Part shown: piece after piece, positions 33,757-42,965 of the stretch
Layout: every line of letters starts with the position of its first letter
Position numbering within the stretch: position 1 is the stretch's first letter
Source of the DNA: JBGYPP01 sp041838515
GTDB lineage: Bacteria > Bacillota > Clostridia > Lachnospirales > Lachnospiraceae
DNA length: 64,000 bases
NCBI GenBank assembly: GCA_041838515.1
Contig: JBGYPP010000083.1
Coordinates: 32,805 to 96,804, forward strand
Direction of reading: 5' to 3'
The notes under the pieces: generated by a model
What the model was told of the DNA's origin: nothing
Seen by the model: only the letters and a program-made list of their open reading frames with translations
The model's database searches: none
Translations under genes and position numbers: made by a program

Positions 33757-34574
33757 TGGTGGAAATTATGGAAAATTTGGGCGGTTTTTTAAGGGTTTTA
33801 AGAATAATTCTTGCGATAGAGTTGAAACAACCGGGTGCTTTGGGCCTATCCTTCCAGCTGTATAATTTCTTTCGTTCAACAAGGAGTTTGCGCCGTTTTA
33901 AAAATATCCATGATGGAAAAAAATGTTTTATTGTAGGCACTGGTCCTAGTTTGCACATATCGGATTTGGACCTATTGAAAAACTATTATTGTTTCGGCGT
34001 GAATACACTGTTTAAAGTGTATGATAGGACACAGTGGCGGCCGGATTATTATTGCGTTATTGATCCCAACACATATGGGGATATTCGTATGGGCTTAAAA
34101 GAATATGGGGTAAAAAATATTTTTTTGGCTCAAAATAGAATAAGGAAAAGCAGTATTCTTGGAGATATAATTCCAATAAATTTGGAATGTTCATCTTTTT
34201 ACAAGATGGGCATGAGTAAGCATCTGGAAACAATGAAGTTTAGCTCTGATATTTCGAAGTGTGTTTTTGATGGGGCCAGTGTGATGTTTGCCGCTTTGCA
34301 GGTGGCAGTATATATGGGCTTTCGGGAGATTTATCTATTGGGTGCGGATTGTAATTATACGCCTGGGAGTTTCCATAATGCCAGTCTGGGATATAGTCAG
34401 GGATACCAATATGATTGGACCAAACAGACAGGCCTGACTATGATAGAGGGATTTAAGGTTGCAGATCGAGTGACCAAACAGATGGGCGTAAAAATATTTA
34501 ACGCTTCTCGGGGAGGTATGCTGGAGGTCTTTCCCAGAGTCAAGCTGGAGGATGTGGTGGAGAAGAGTTTATGA
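33756..34574 (+). CDS. MptE-like (DUF115) / GT42-like transferase, copy 1
   Basis: 272 residues. N-terminal nucleotide-binding loop KKCFIVGTGPSLHISDLDLL (GTGPSL at 61-66), VNTLFKVYDRTQWRPDYYCVID, and YMGFREIYLLGADCNY near residue 190, ending NASRGGMLEVFPR. This is the 6-hydroxymethylpterin-pyrophosphokinase MptE-like domain, which in outline resembles GT42 sialyltransferases that use CMP-sugars. In this context a glycosyltransferase role is more likely than a pterin role. ATG 33756 overlaps the previous stop; ATG 33768 is an alternative. The next gene is a paralogue. Confidence 0.72.
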   Translation: MVEIMENLGGFLRVLRIILAIELKQPGALGLSFQLYNFFRSTRSLRRFKNIHDGKKCFIVGTGPSLHISDLDLLKNYYCFGVNTLFKVYDRTQWRPDYYCVIDPNTYGDIRMGLKEYGVKNIFLAQNRIRKSSILGDIIPINLECSSFYKMGMSKHLETMKFSSDISKCVFDGASVMFAALQVAVYMGFREIYLLGADCNYTPGSFHNASLGYSQGYQYDWTKQTGLTMIEGFKVADRVTKQMGVKIFNASRGGMLEVFPRVKLEDVVEKSL

Positions 34575-35341
34575 AAATATGTATGTGGTGGATCAGATAT
34601 TTCAGACATATTGTTTGGTTTTCTATTATGGGATGGCTTTTTTCCTTGGGAGAGAATGGCAAAAAGATAAAAAGTTTAAAAAATTCCAGGCTGGGGAAAA
34701 GGTGTTTTGTTGTGGCCACAGGTCCTTCATTGACAGTAGAGGATTTGGAAAAACTGGGAGGTGAAGATACTTTTGGTGTAAATGGAATTTTCCTGGTTTA
34801 TAATCAGACAAAGTGGCGTCCTACATATTATGTATGTACGGATGCGCCATATTTTAAAAAATTGGTGGATGCGTATTCCCTTACTTTAGACGTATTGGGA
34901 GAGAAGGAAGTTTTTTTGAATAGGGAAACAAAAAAACTAAATCCCTCCTTTCAGGGGTCAATGGTGAGATGGATTTCATTCTCTCCCTGGAATAGAATTT
35001 ATAACTTTCAGCATTACCATTTTCAAGCAGACATGGAAAAGGGTATGTATGCTTTTGGAACAGTGACCAATATCGTTATGGCTATCGCAATGTATATGGG
35101 ATATAAAGAAATAATACTGATTGGCGCAGATTGTTCCAACTTAAATCAACACATTGTTTGTGACATAACAGACAGTGGAAAAGATGAAGAATACAGTAAA
35201 AAAGTGATAGAGATTCAGTTGGCAGGATATAAAATTATGGGTGAAGAGTGTAATAGAAGAGGCGTTAAGGTTTACAATGCTACTCGGGGTGGCGCATTAG
35301 AAGTCTTTCCCAGGAAAACATTAGAGGATTTTTTTGTTTAA
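34571..35341 (+). CDS. MptE-like (DUF115) / GT42-like transferase, copy 2
   Basis: 256 residues, clearly paralogous to the preceding gene: KRCFVVATGPSLTVEDLEKL (loop at 49-54), VNGIFLVYNQTKWRPTYYVCTD, AFGTVTNIVMAIAMYMGYKEIILIGADCSN and NATRGGALEVFPRKTLEDF. The first 25 residues are hydrophobic and aromatic and may anchor it to the membrane. It overlaps copy 1 by four bases. The pair precedes a pair of CMP-sugar synthetase-like genes, which suggests matched donor makers and transferases. Confidence 0.72.
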   Translation: MKICMWWIRYFRHIVWFSIMGWLFSLGENGKKIKSLKNSRLGKRCFVVATGPSLTVEDLEKLGGEDTFGVNGIFLVYNQTKWRPTYYVCTDAPYFKKLVDAYSLTLDVLGEKEVFLNRETKKLNPSFQGSMVRWISFSPWNRIYNFQHYHFQADMEKGMYAFGTVTNIVMAIAMYMGYKEIILIGADCSNLNQHIVCDITDSGKDEEYSKKVIEIQLAGYKIMGEECNRRGVKVYNATRGGALEVFPRKTLEDFFV

Positions 35342-35363
35342 TAGCAAAACCAGGAGGTGTAAG

Positions 35364-36086
35364 ATGAAAATTGTTGCTGTGATACCTGCGCGATATCAAT
35401 CTAGCCGTTTTCCAGGTAAGCCCTTGATGGATATTCATGGAAAACCCATGGTGTGGTGGGTCTACCAGGAGGCAAAAAAAGTGCAGGACTTTTCTGAGGT
35501 TGTTGTGGCGACAGAGAGTCCATTGGTTATGGAATGTTGTCAGGATTTAGGAATGCGCTGTGTGCTGACATCAGATGCCCATCCTACAGGAACGGATAGA
35601 GTGGCGGAAGTGGCCCAGAAGATCTCGGCGGATATATATTGCATCATTATGGGCGATGAGCCTATGATTAAGGCAGAGGACATGGATGTCCTGGTAGGAA
35701 AGATTAAAGACAATGGAGAAGCAGATGCAATCATGCTGGCTGAAAAGTTTGTTGATCCCGTGGATGTAGTTAATTCTACTACAATTAAATTGGCAATAAA
35801 TGATGAGGGATTTTTGATTTTTATGTCAAGATCCCCTATTCCCTACCCCAAGGAAGCCTTGGGATATCCCTATTATAAGAATGTGGGCTGTTATGCCATA
35901 AGGAAAGAGGGTTTGGACTTTTTCCTAAAGACCAAACCGGGATTTTGTGAAAGGGCTGAGGGCATTGAGTTGCTTCGTTTATTAGAAAATCACAAAAAAG
36001 TTATGGTATATTCTATCGAAACCCAGGCTATGTCTGTGGATACGCCGAAAGATTTGGAACGTGTTAGAGAATTTTTAAAAGCCTAA
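35364..36086 (+). CDS. CMP-Kdo synthetase-like cytidylyltransferase, copy 1
   Basis: 240 residues. Activates an ulosonic acid with CTP in the KdsB family. VIPARYQSSRFPGKPLMDIHGKPM is the CTP-binding N-terminus, THE region HPTGTDRVAEVAQ, the metal Asp in GDEPMI, and the late SVDTPKDLERVREFL with the second metal Asp. The Gln normally preceding GDEP is Met here (IIMGDEP), unlike the next gene. RBS CAGGAGG. KdsB in a bacterium that otherwise looks monoderm is unexpected, so the substrate may be a different 3-deoxy-2-ulosonic acid. Confidence 0.85.
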   Translation: MKIVAVIPARYQSSRFPGKPLMDIHGKPMVWWVYQEAKKVQDFSEVVVATESPLVMECCQDLGMRCVLTSDAHPTGTDRVAEVAQKISADIYCIIMGDEPMIKAEDMDVLVGKIKDNGEADAIMLAEKFVDPVDVVNSTTIKLAINDEGFLIFMSRSPIPYPKEALGYPYYKNVGCYAIRKEGLDFFLKTKPGFCERAEGIELLRLLENHKKVMVYSIETQAMSVDTPKDLERVREFLKA

Positions 36087-36104
36087 AAGAGGGGGTATAA
36101 AAGT

Positions 36105-36848
36105 ATGCGTATTGTTGGAGTCATTCCTGCAAGATATGAATCATCTCGTTTCCCGGGGAAACCTTTAGTAGATATTTTGGGCAAGCCAATGATATGGTGG
36201 GTCTATCAGCAATGCAAAAAAGTGTCAAAATTTTCAGAGATATATGTGGCAACAGATGATGAGCGGATTTTTCGTCAATGTGTATCTCTGGATATGCAGG
36301 TGTTGATGACATCCAAGGAACACCGTACAGGAACGGATCGCATAGGAGAGGTGGCGGAGCGGATCCAGGCGGATTTATTTATAAATATCCAGGGGGATGA
36401 ACCTATGATTGAGCCGAAAACCATTGAGGCGGCCATAAATCCTTTTTTGGTGAACCCTCAGTTGTGTATTACCAATCTGATGACAAAAATCAATAATCCC
36501 ATTGATGTGATCAATCCAACCATTCCCAAAGTGCTTACCAACAGAGAGGGGGAGGGCGTGTTTTTATCTCGCGCGGCCATACCCCATCCTAAAGGGTCTT
36601 TGGATTATGATTATTACAAGCAGGTTTGTGTCTATGGTTTTAAGCCAGAGGCTTTGAAATTTTATTGCGAGTACGGCAAAAAATATGGAAAAGCAAAAAT
36701 AGAGCAGATAGAAGACATAGAAATCCTCAGATTTATTGAGAATGGATTTAAGGTACAGTTTATTGAGGTGGATTCGGATACTGTTGCTGTGGATACAGAG
36801 AAGGATCTGGATAGAGTGAGAAAATTGATGGGGGGAGAGAAAGCATAG
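36105..36848 (+). CDS. CMP-Kdo synthetase-like cytidylyltransferase, copy 2
   Basis: 247 residues, paralogue of the preceding gene and closer to classical KdsB: VIPARYESSRFPGKPLVDILGKPM, HRTGTDRIGEVAE, INIQGDEPMIEP with the expected Gln, LSRAAIPHPKG, VCVYGFKPEAL, IEILRFIENGFKVQF and AVDTEKDLDRVRKLM. ATG 36105 follows AGAGGGGG. None of the other Kdo pathway genes (kdsA, kdsC, kdsD) is present in the window. Confidence 0.87.
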   Translation: MRIVGVIPARYESSRFPGKPLVDILGKPMIWWVYQQCKKVSKFSEIYVATDDERIFRQCVSLDMQVLMTSKEHRTGTDRIGEVAERIQADLFINIQGDEPMIEPKTIEAAINPFLVNPQLCITNLMTKINNPIDVINPTIPKVLTNREGEGVFLSRAAIPHPKGSLDYDYYKQVCVYGFKPEALKFYCEYGKKYGKAKIEQIEDIEILRFIENGFKVQFIEVDSDTVAVDTEKDLDRVRKLMGGEKA

Positions 36849-36850
36849 TA

Positions 36851-37771
36851 ATGGATAAAGCGGCTCTTGTTATTATTTTTAATCATAAATATAATAAGAA
36901 TATTCCTGAGTTACAAAATATTTACAAAAACAATTTTTCTAATATTATATATTTAGTCCCTTTTTTTCGAGAAAATGAGATGTATCAAGAGGAATATAAT
37001 ATAGAAACGGTATATTCTTCTTCCTATACCTTTCAAGCATATATTGCGCAGTCAATAAAAAGTATAATGGATAGGATGGTTACCCATTATATTTTTATTG
37101 GAGATGACCTTTTTTTACATCCGGCTATCAATGAGTATAATTATAAGGAGTTTTTTGCCGTTTCTGCAGAAGATTCTTTCATTACGGAGTTATTTCCTAT
37201 CAATCAATGTTTTGAACGGTATACATGGAAATTTTCTAGAGTCCATGAAATACTTAGCAGGATACAGGGAAATAGATTTGTAAATGCGCTTCAAGAGTTG
37301 CCCTCTATAGATCAGGCATATGGCCTGTCTGGAGAAAAAGGATTTTCTGATTTTAAAATGGCAGGAGGGTCTTATTTCGCATCTGGAAATGTTTTGACAA
37401 AAACACAGTGCAAAATATGGGATTGGTCCATGAGTAAAAAAAGGCAATATCCTGTGTTTGGCGGATATAGCGATCTCTTGTTGATTCCTCGACCGGAAAT
37501 GGAGGAGTTTGCCCATTATTGTGGTGTCCTAGGGGCAATGGACATCTTTGTAGAGTCAGCTATTCCCACATCCATGGTTTTGGCTTGCAAAAAGATTAAG
37601 ACAATAAAAGATACTTCGTATGAAAGGGGAGATATATGGGGGATGGAAAATAAGGAGGATTTTGGGAAAAAATATGGTTTCGATTTGCAAAGATTATTTG
37701 GTGAATGGCCGCAAAATCTTTTGTTTACGCATCCTGTAAAATTATCTCAATGGCAGACAGGAAAAAGCTAA
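36851..37771 (+). CDS. Uncharacterised glycan-cluster protein, possibly GT-A like
   Basis: 306 residues, no signal peptide or membrane helix. I do not recognise the family firmly. The opening ALVIIFNHKYNKNIPELQNIY and a hydrophobic strand ending in HYIFIGDDLFLHP (acidic pair near residue 87) look like a nucleotide-sugar transferase with a DXD-like site. A conserved-looking AGGSYFASGNV and a C-terminal acidic/aromatic part follow. It sits between the cytidylyltransferase pair and the pyruvyltransferase, so it probably acts on the same glycan. Confidence 0.6.
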   Translation: MDKAALVIIFNHKYNKNIPELQNIYKNNFSNIIYLVPFFRENEMYQEEYNIETVYSSSYTFQAYIAQSIKSIMDRMVTHYIFIGDDLFLHPAINEYNYKEFFAVSAEDSFITELFPINQCFERYTWKFSRVHEILSRIQGNRFVNALQELPSIDQAYGLSGEKGFSDFKMAGGSYFASGNVLTKTQCKIWDWSMSKKRQYPVFGGYSDLLLIPRPEMEEFAHYCGVLGAMDIFVESAIPTSMVLACKKIKTIKDTSYERGDIWGMENKEDFGKKYGFDLQRLFGEWPQNLLFTHPVKLSQWQTGKS

Positions 37772-37801
37772 AAAGAGAAAAAATAGTACTTATAAATAGG
37801 T

Positions 37802-38953
37802 ATGAGGTTGTTAGACGTGGAGAAAAAAGTTGGTATAGTTACTTTTCATAGAGCGGCAAATTATGGGGCTGTATTACAGGCTTTTGCTTTGCAAACAATA
37901 TTAAAGCAATTGGGGCTGGAGTGCAAAATATTGGATTTAAGAAAGGATAGGGTTGATTTACATTATAGCGGGAAATTTCCCAAATGGTCTTTTAAAAAAG
38001 ATCTCATCTTTAGCATGAAGTCATATATATATATGATTAAGGAATGGCCAAAATCTAGGAAAAAGAGAAAGATATTTGATGCATTTTTAGACCAATATTT
38101 GCAATTAAGCGAAGTATGTGATACGGATATTACATTGGCTATAGAAGAAAAAAAATTTGATTATTTCCTTTGTGGAAGTGATCAAGTTTGGAATTTGGGG
38201 AGTACAGAGGACAATACAAATTATTTCTTACAATTTGCCCCGCCCCATAAAAGAAATGCCTATGGAGCCAGCTTAGGCACGGCAAGGTTATCGCCCCAGC
38301 AGAAAGAAAAATACAGGGGATATTTAGAAGGGTTTTCCCATATTTCCTTACGGGAAAAGGCAAGTTTACAGGAAGTACAGGAATTGATTGGAGGGAAAGG
38401 GGTATGGGTCTTAGATCCGGCATTGCTATTGCCAGCAGAAAGCTGGAAGCGCTTTATGTTGCCAGTTCCCACTATCCCAGAACAATATATTTTGGTGTAT
38501 ATGTTATACGATGTGGAAAATGAACAATTGATAGATTTCATCCATAGGTTATCCCGGGAAAAAGGACTGCCCGTCGTAGTAATAGGTAAGAATAAGAAGA
38601 TTCGGATAAATAATAAAATAGAGATTTTGCCCACACCAATGCAGTGGGTATGGTTGTTTTATGCTGCAACTTATGTAATAACCAATTCTTACCATGGCAC
38701 TATATTTTCAATAAATTTTCAAAAAAATTTCTTTACTGGCTATCTTTTGCCTTTAGAGAGGCCGGCGAATATTCGTATGCAGGAGATTTTGCAGTATTTG
38801 CAATTAGAGCATAGGCGTGTTCAATATGAAGACATTCGCCATTGGCAATATCCCCAGTCAGAGGATGACTGGAGTGTTTACCAAGAGAAAATTAACAATA
38901 TGCGGGAAATCTCATTAGATTTTCTGGATACAGTGAATGGAGCTTATGGATGA
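37802..38953 (+). CDS. Polysaccharide pyruvyl transferase family protein
   Basis: 383 residues. The family (PF04230, CsaB-like) adds pyruvate ketals from PEP to sugars. GIVTFHRAANYGAVLQAFALQTIL near the start, YFLCGSDQVWNLGS, NAYGASLG, LREKAS, DPALLL, and the late TNSYHGTIFSINF histidine motif are typical. The N-terminal pattern belongs to the subgroup that pairs with an F420-dehydrogenase-beta-like protein, as here. The RBS is weak; GTG 37817 is an alternative start. Overlaps the next gene by four bases. Confidence 0.88.
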   Translation: MRLLDVEKKVGIVTFHRAANYGAVLQAFALQTILKQLGLECKILDLRKDRVDLHYSGKFPKWSFKKDLIFSMKSYIYMIKEWPKSRKKRKIFDAFLDQYLQLSEVCDTDITLAIEEKKFDYFLCGSDQVWNLGSTEDNTNYFLQFAPPHKRNAYGASLGTARLSPQQKEKYRGYLEGFSHISLREKASLQEVQELIGGKGVWVLDPALLLPAESWKRFMLPVPTIPEQYILVYMLYDVENEQLIDFIHRLSREKGLPVVVIGKNKKIRINNKIEILPTPMQWVWLFYAATYVITNSYHGTIFSINFQKNFFTGYLLPLERPANIRMQEILQYLQLEHRRVQYEDIRHWQYPQSEDDWSVYQEKINNMREISLDFLDTVNGAYG

Positions 38954-40161
38954 ATAAACCAAGTTTGTGTCAAAGGGAGCATTGCACGGGCTGTACTGCG
39001 TGCTATAATATTTGTCCCTGCAAGGCTATAGAAATGGAGATTGATGAGAAAGGGTTTTGGTATCCTAGGATCCATACCGATATTTGTATTGGTTGCCTGC
39101 GCTGTGAAAAAGTCTGTCAGGGATTGCATTCTCTGGAAAAAAATGGGGAAGGACAGCAATATTTTGCATTCAAACATAAAGATAGCCAGATAAGAAGCCT
39201 GAGTTCCTCAGGTGGCTTTTTTACCTGGCTCTCAGATATTATTTTGGCCAGAGGCGGCAGAGTATATGGCGCTGTTTTTGATCGGAATTTTAGGGTAGTC
39301 CATGAGGGGACAGATACTGTCGAAGGCAGGTCTGCCATGCGCGGTTCGAAGTATGTGCAGAGCTACTTGGGGGATGTTTTTTCTCGTATCTTAGTGGATT
39401 TAAAAGAAGAAAAATGGGTGTTGTTTTCAGGAACGCCATGTCAGTGTGAAGCCTTATTGTTATTTTCGGGAAGCAGGGAAAAGTGGAAACGTCTGGTGAC
39501 ACTGGATTTTATTTGTGAGGGAGTTGCCAGCCCTCAGGTGTTTGAGGATTTTAAATATCAAGGGATAGTCAAGAATAAAAAAAGAGGAGAATTGTCTTTC
39601 TTGACATTTCGAGATAAAAACAGATATGCGTATAAAAAGAAACCCATTCTAGCGCGCCGCTTAGTGATGGGATTTCAAAAAAGCAATGAAAAAAACACCA
39701 TGGAATATGTTTTTGACCATTTGGCCAATTGTAGATATTTAGATTTGTTATTCTCCGGATGTTTGCAGAGAGAGTGTTGTCTGCAGTGTAAGTTTCATGA
39801 TTATAGTAGGATTTCGGATTTTACCTGTGGTGATTTTCATAGATTTAAGGGGGAAGCCAGCTTTCAAGACGGGGAGGGATTGTCGGAAGTATTGGTAAAT
39901 ACCGCTCTGGGGCATCAGCTGTGGAATGAGAATCTAGAGCAGGCAGAGTATTTATCTTGTTCAAAGGAAGATGTCTGGCAACCACTTTTGACCGATCCTG
40001 TGCAAGTAGACAGGAGTCTTAGGGAGCGGTTTTGGGAGAGATATTTTGCTTTAGGATATAAGAAAGCAACAGATTTGGTTATGCCAAAAGTATATAAACG
40101 CATGGTGATGCAGAAGGTATTTCTGGTATGGTCAATCATGAAAAAAATGGTAAATCGATAA
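38950..40161 (+). CDS. Coenzyme F420 hydrogenase/dehydrogenase beta-subunit-like Fe-S protein
   Basis: 403 residues. Two N-terminal 4Fe-4S motifs (CTGCTACYNICPCKAI and CIGCLRCEKVC) are followed by the F420-dehydrogenase beta fold (SLSSSGGFFTWLSDIIL, GAVFDRNF, MRGSKYVQS, FSGTPCQCEALLLF, ECCLQCKFHDYSRISDFTCGD). In glycan clusters this family travels with pyruvyltransferase-type genes and is likely a redox or ketal-modifying partner rather than an F420 enzyme. ATG overlaps the previous stop. Confidence 0.87.
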   Translation: MNKPSLCQREHCTGCTACYNICPCKAIEMEIDEKGFWYPRIHTDICIGCLRCEKVCQGLHSLEKNGEGQQYFAFKHKDSQIRSLSSSGGFFTWLSDIILARGGRVYGAVFDRNFRVVHEGTDTVEGRSAMRGSKYVQSYLGDVFSRILVDLKEEKWVLFSGTPCQCEALLLFSGSREKWKRLVTLDFICEGVASPQVFEDFKYQGIVKNKKRGELSFLTFRDKNRYAYKKKPILARRLVMGFQKSNEKNTMEYVFDHLANCRYLDLLFSGCLQRECCLQCKFHDYSRISDFTCGDFHRFKGEASFQDGEGLSEVLVNTALGHQLWNENLEQAEYLSCSKEDVWQPLLTDPVQVDRSLRERFWERYFALGYKKATDLVMPKVYKRMVMQKVFLVWSIMKKMVNR

Positions 40162-40220
40162 TTTCTTCGTTACTTCTAAACGGATGTGGGAGTCATGATT
40201 AGTCTATCCTATGGAGAGTC

Positions 40221-41738
40221 ATGGAAAATAACAGAATAAAGAATGTAAAGCGCAATGCCATTTGGGCTTTTGGAAATAAAATGATACAGATTGTCATCCC
40301 TTTCTTTGTGAGAACCATTCTGATATACACATTGGGAGCAGAGTATGCAGGGCTGGGTGGGGTGTTTTCTTCTATATTAAAAATTTTGAGCTTGGCGGAA
40401 TTGGGTTTTAGCAGCGCAATTACTTACAATATGTATAAACCCATTGCTGAAGAGGATAAAAGTAGAATATGTGCTTTGTTAAATTTGTATCGAAAACTAT
40501 ATGGGATTATTGGAATCATAGTATTGGTTTTGGGAATAGGCCTTATGCCATTTCTCCCATACTTGATTGAAGGAGATTTGCCAACTGGAATCAATATTTA
40601 TATTTTGTTTTTTTTGTATTTGCTAAATTCTTTTTTTTCCTATAGATTATTTGCTTATAGAACATCATTGCTGAACGCATATCAAAGATATGATATTATC
40701 TCTGCTGTTTCTGGAGGGGTACAGATTTTTGTATATCTTTTAGAGATTTTATCTTTGGTTTGGTTAAAAAATTATTATTGTTTTGTTATCAGCATGATTT
40801 TGGGGACCGTGGTAAATAATATCCTTATCCTATATATATCTAAAAAAATGTTTCCGGATATTTCCTGTGAAGGAGAATTGCCCAAAGAAATTATCCTTGA
40901 TGTAAAAAAACGTGTAAAAGCTCTGTTGGGGCATAGAATAGGCACGGCTGTGCTTACATCGGCAGATACCGTGATTATTTCAGCATTTCTAGGATTGTTG
41001 GCAGTAACGATGTACAATAATTATTATTATATTATTGCCGCATTGATAGGTGTTATAGATGTGATTTTGGGCTCTGCGACAGCCAGTATAGGAAACAGTC
41101 TGGTAAGTAATTCCAGGGAGAAAAATTATTCGCTTTTTTTGAAAATCAATTTTGTCACTTTCTGGATGGTAGGTATTTTTGCCATAGGTTATGTTATACT
41201 TATACAGGACTTTGTCAGATTATGGTTGGGCAGTGATTATCTGTATACTTCAGCGGAGATTGTTGTTTTATTTGGATTTTACTTTTATTTATGGAAAATA
41301 CGGAGTGCGCTTCTGCGGTACAAAGAAGCAGCAGGTATGTGGAATGAAGACTTTTGGAAGCCCTATGTTGCGGCCATAGTGAATGTGGGTTTGGGTGTTT
41401 TTTTGGTTATGCGTTTTGGCATACAAGGTGTTATTATTTCTACAATCATCACAATGGTTTTTGTAAATTTGCCCTGGGAATTATATGTTTTACATAAAAA
41501 ATTATTTTTTGAGAAACAGTCAACCATGTATAAGATGATCATCACCCATACAATGATTTCTTCTATTGTTGGTGTTGGCGTTTGGTTTTCCTTATCTTGG
41601 ATTCTCGTTGAGAATTGGTTTGTATTTGCTTGTAAGTTATTTACCTGTCTTTTGCTTTCCAATATGTTGTTTTGGGCAGTTTATAGGAAGCATGGGTATT
41701 GGCAGTGGATTTTATCCGTTATTCTAAGAAAAAACTAG
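40221..41738 (+). CDS. Polysaccharide flippase, Wzx type (MOP superfamily)
   Basis: 505 residues with about 12-14 hydrophobic segments spread over the whole length. Starts RNAIWAFGNKMIQIVIPFFVRTILIYTLGAEYAGLGGVF, the usual first two helices of the polysaccharide-transport family; IGNSLVSNSREKNYSLF and the late GIQGVIISTIITM are also typical. Moves lipid-linked repeat units across the membrane for the Wzy-like polymerase. RBS GGAGAG. Confidence 0.88.
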   Translation: MENNRIKNVKRNAIWAFGNKMIQIVIPFFVRTILIYTLGAEYAGLGGVFSSILKILSLAELGFSSAITYNMYKPIAEEDKSRICALLNLYRKLYGIIGIIVLVLGIGLMPFLPYLIEGDLPTGINIYILFFLYLLNSFFSYRLFAYRTSLLNAYQRYDIISAVSGGVQIFVYLLEILSLVWLKNYYCFVISMILGTVVNNILILYISKKMFPDISCEGELPKEIILDVKKRVKALLGHRIGTAVLTSADTVIISAFLGLLAVTMYNNYYYIIAALIGVIDVILGSATASIGNSLVSNSREKNYSLFLKINFVTFWMVGIFAIGYVILIQDFVRLWLGSDYLYTSAEIVVLFGFYFYLWKIRSALLRYKEAAGMWNEDFWKPYVAAIVNVGLGVFLVMRFGIQGVIISTIITMVFVNLPWELYVLHKKLFFEKQSTMYKMIITHTMISSIVGVGVWFSLSWILVENWFVFACKLFTCLLLSNMLFWAVYRKHGYWQWILSVILRKN

Positions 41739-41747
41739 GAGGTAAAT

Positions 41748-42950
41748 ATGCGGTTTCTGATTTTGGGCGCGGGGCCTGCGGGTTTGACGGCGGCTAATGT
41801 TTTGTTAGATAAGGGAGTAAAGGATTTTTTGGTTCTAGAACAAGAAAGTGTTGCCGGCGGCTTATGTCGTTCGGCCTGGGTGGATGATGCGCCAATGGAT
41901 ATAGGCGGAGGGCATTTTTTGGATGTTCGGCATCCTAGGGCGAATGCGTTTTTGTTTCGCTTTATGCCGGAGGAAGAATGGGATTTGTATTCCAGAAAGA
42001 CCTTGATTCATTTTGACGGATTACAAATTGGCCAGCCTTTTGAATCACATATTTGGCAAATGGATCTGGAAAGGCAGGTTGCATACTTGAAATCCATCGC
42101 TATTTCCGGGGCCAACTTAGGGGAGGAAAAACCCAGTAAATTTGTAGATTGGATATATTGGAAACTAGGAAAAAAAATTGCAGATGATTATATGATCCCG
42201 TATAATCGAAAAATGTTCGGGGAAAATTTGGATCGTCTAGGCACATATTGGCTGGAAAAGCTGCCCAATGTGAGCTTTGATGAAACGCTCTTATCGTGTT
42301 TACAAAAAAAACGCTATGGAAAGGATCCGGGACATTCGCAATTTTATTATCCCAAAAAGTATGGATACGGAGAATTATGGTTGCGGATGGCGGAAAAGAT
42401 CAAAGGCAATATTTTGTTTGGCGAGAAAGTGGAAAGCCTGAATTTGATCTCAAGAACAGTGGGTACAAAAACAGGAAAAAGCTTTTCTGCCGATTGTATT
42501 ATCAATACGATTCCATGGGTATCTTTTAAGGAGCTTTATGGTATGCCTATGGATATGCAAACATCTTTATCCGAGTTGCGATATAGCTCTATTCAAACTA
42601 AGTATTGTGGGAAAAATCTACATACGGATGCCCATTGGATTTATTATCCGGAGCTGACCCTTTCTTATCATAGAATTTTGGTTAGGCACAATTTTTGTCC
42701 CAATAGCAGGGGATATTGGATGGAAACAAATGGTGAGAGGGTTGAGAAGGAGAATGGAGATGATATTGTTTTTTGGAATGGCTTTGCCTATCCTCTGAAT
42801 ACGGTGGGAAAACCTGAAATTATGCAAAAACTATTGGCTTGGACTGAGAAAAACTCTATATATGGGCTGGGTCGATGGGGAGAGTGGGAGCATTATAACT
42901 CCGATGTTACCGTTGGGAAAAGTTTAGATCTGGTAGACAGATTGCTATAG
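41748..42950 (+). CDS. FAD-dependent oxidoreductase, UDP-galactopyranose-mutase/amine-oxidase-like
   Basis: 400 residues. N-terminal dinucleotide-binding motif FLILGAGPAGLTAANVLL, then LEQESVAGGLCRS and DIGGGHFLDVRHP, as in protoporphyrinogen-oxidase and UGM-like flavoproteins. YMIPYNRKMFGENLDRL and TIPWVSF are also in keeping. A sugar ring-contraction or sugar oxidation role is plausible; the exact reaction cannot be assigned. Strong RBS (AGGAGG) nine bases after the flippase stop region. Confidence 0.82.
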   Translation: MRFLILGAGPAGLTAANVLLDKGVKDFLVLEQESVAGGLCRSAWVDDAPMDIGGGHFLDVRHPRANAFLFRFMPEEEWDLYSRKTLIHFDGLQIGQPFESHIWQMDLERQVAYLKSIAISGANLGEEKPSKFVDWIYWKLGKKIADDYMIPYNRKMFGENLDRLGTYWLEKLPNVSFDETLLSCLQKKRYGKDPGHSQFYYPKKYGYGELWLRMAEKIKGNILFGEKVESLNLISRTVGTKTGKSFSADCIINTIPWVSFKELYGMPMDMQTSLSELRYSSIQTKYCGKNLHTDAHWIYYPELTLSYHRILVRHNFCPNSRGYWMETNGERVEKENGDDIVFWNGFAYPLNTVGKPEIMQKLLAWTEKNSIYGLGRWGEWEHYNSDVTVGKSLDLVDRLL

Positions 42951-42965
42951 ATTAGGAGGCGTGTT

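Noticed and set aside
33756..35341. Pterin pyrophosphokinase (MptE) role for the two DUF115-like proteins
   Set aside because: A FolK domain already exists in the folate operon, and these genes lie deep in a glycan cluster.
35364..36848. Evidence for a Gram-negative outer membrane from KdsB-like genes
   Set aside because: No lpx, lpt, other kds or BAM genes are seen, and the genes lie in an acquired glycan island next to clear Bacillota backbone.
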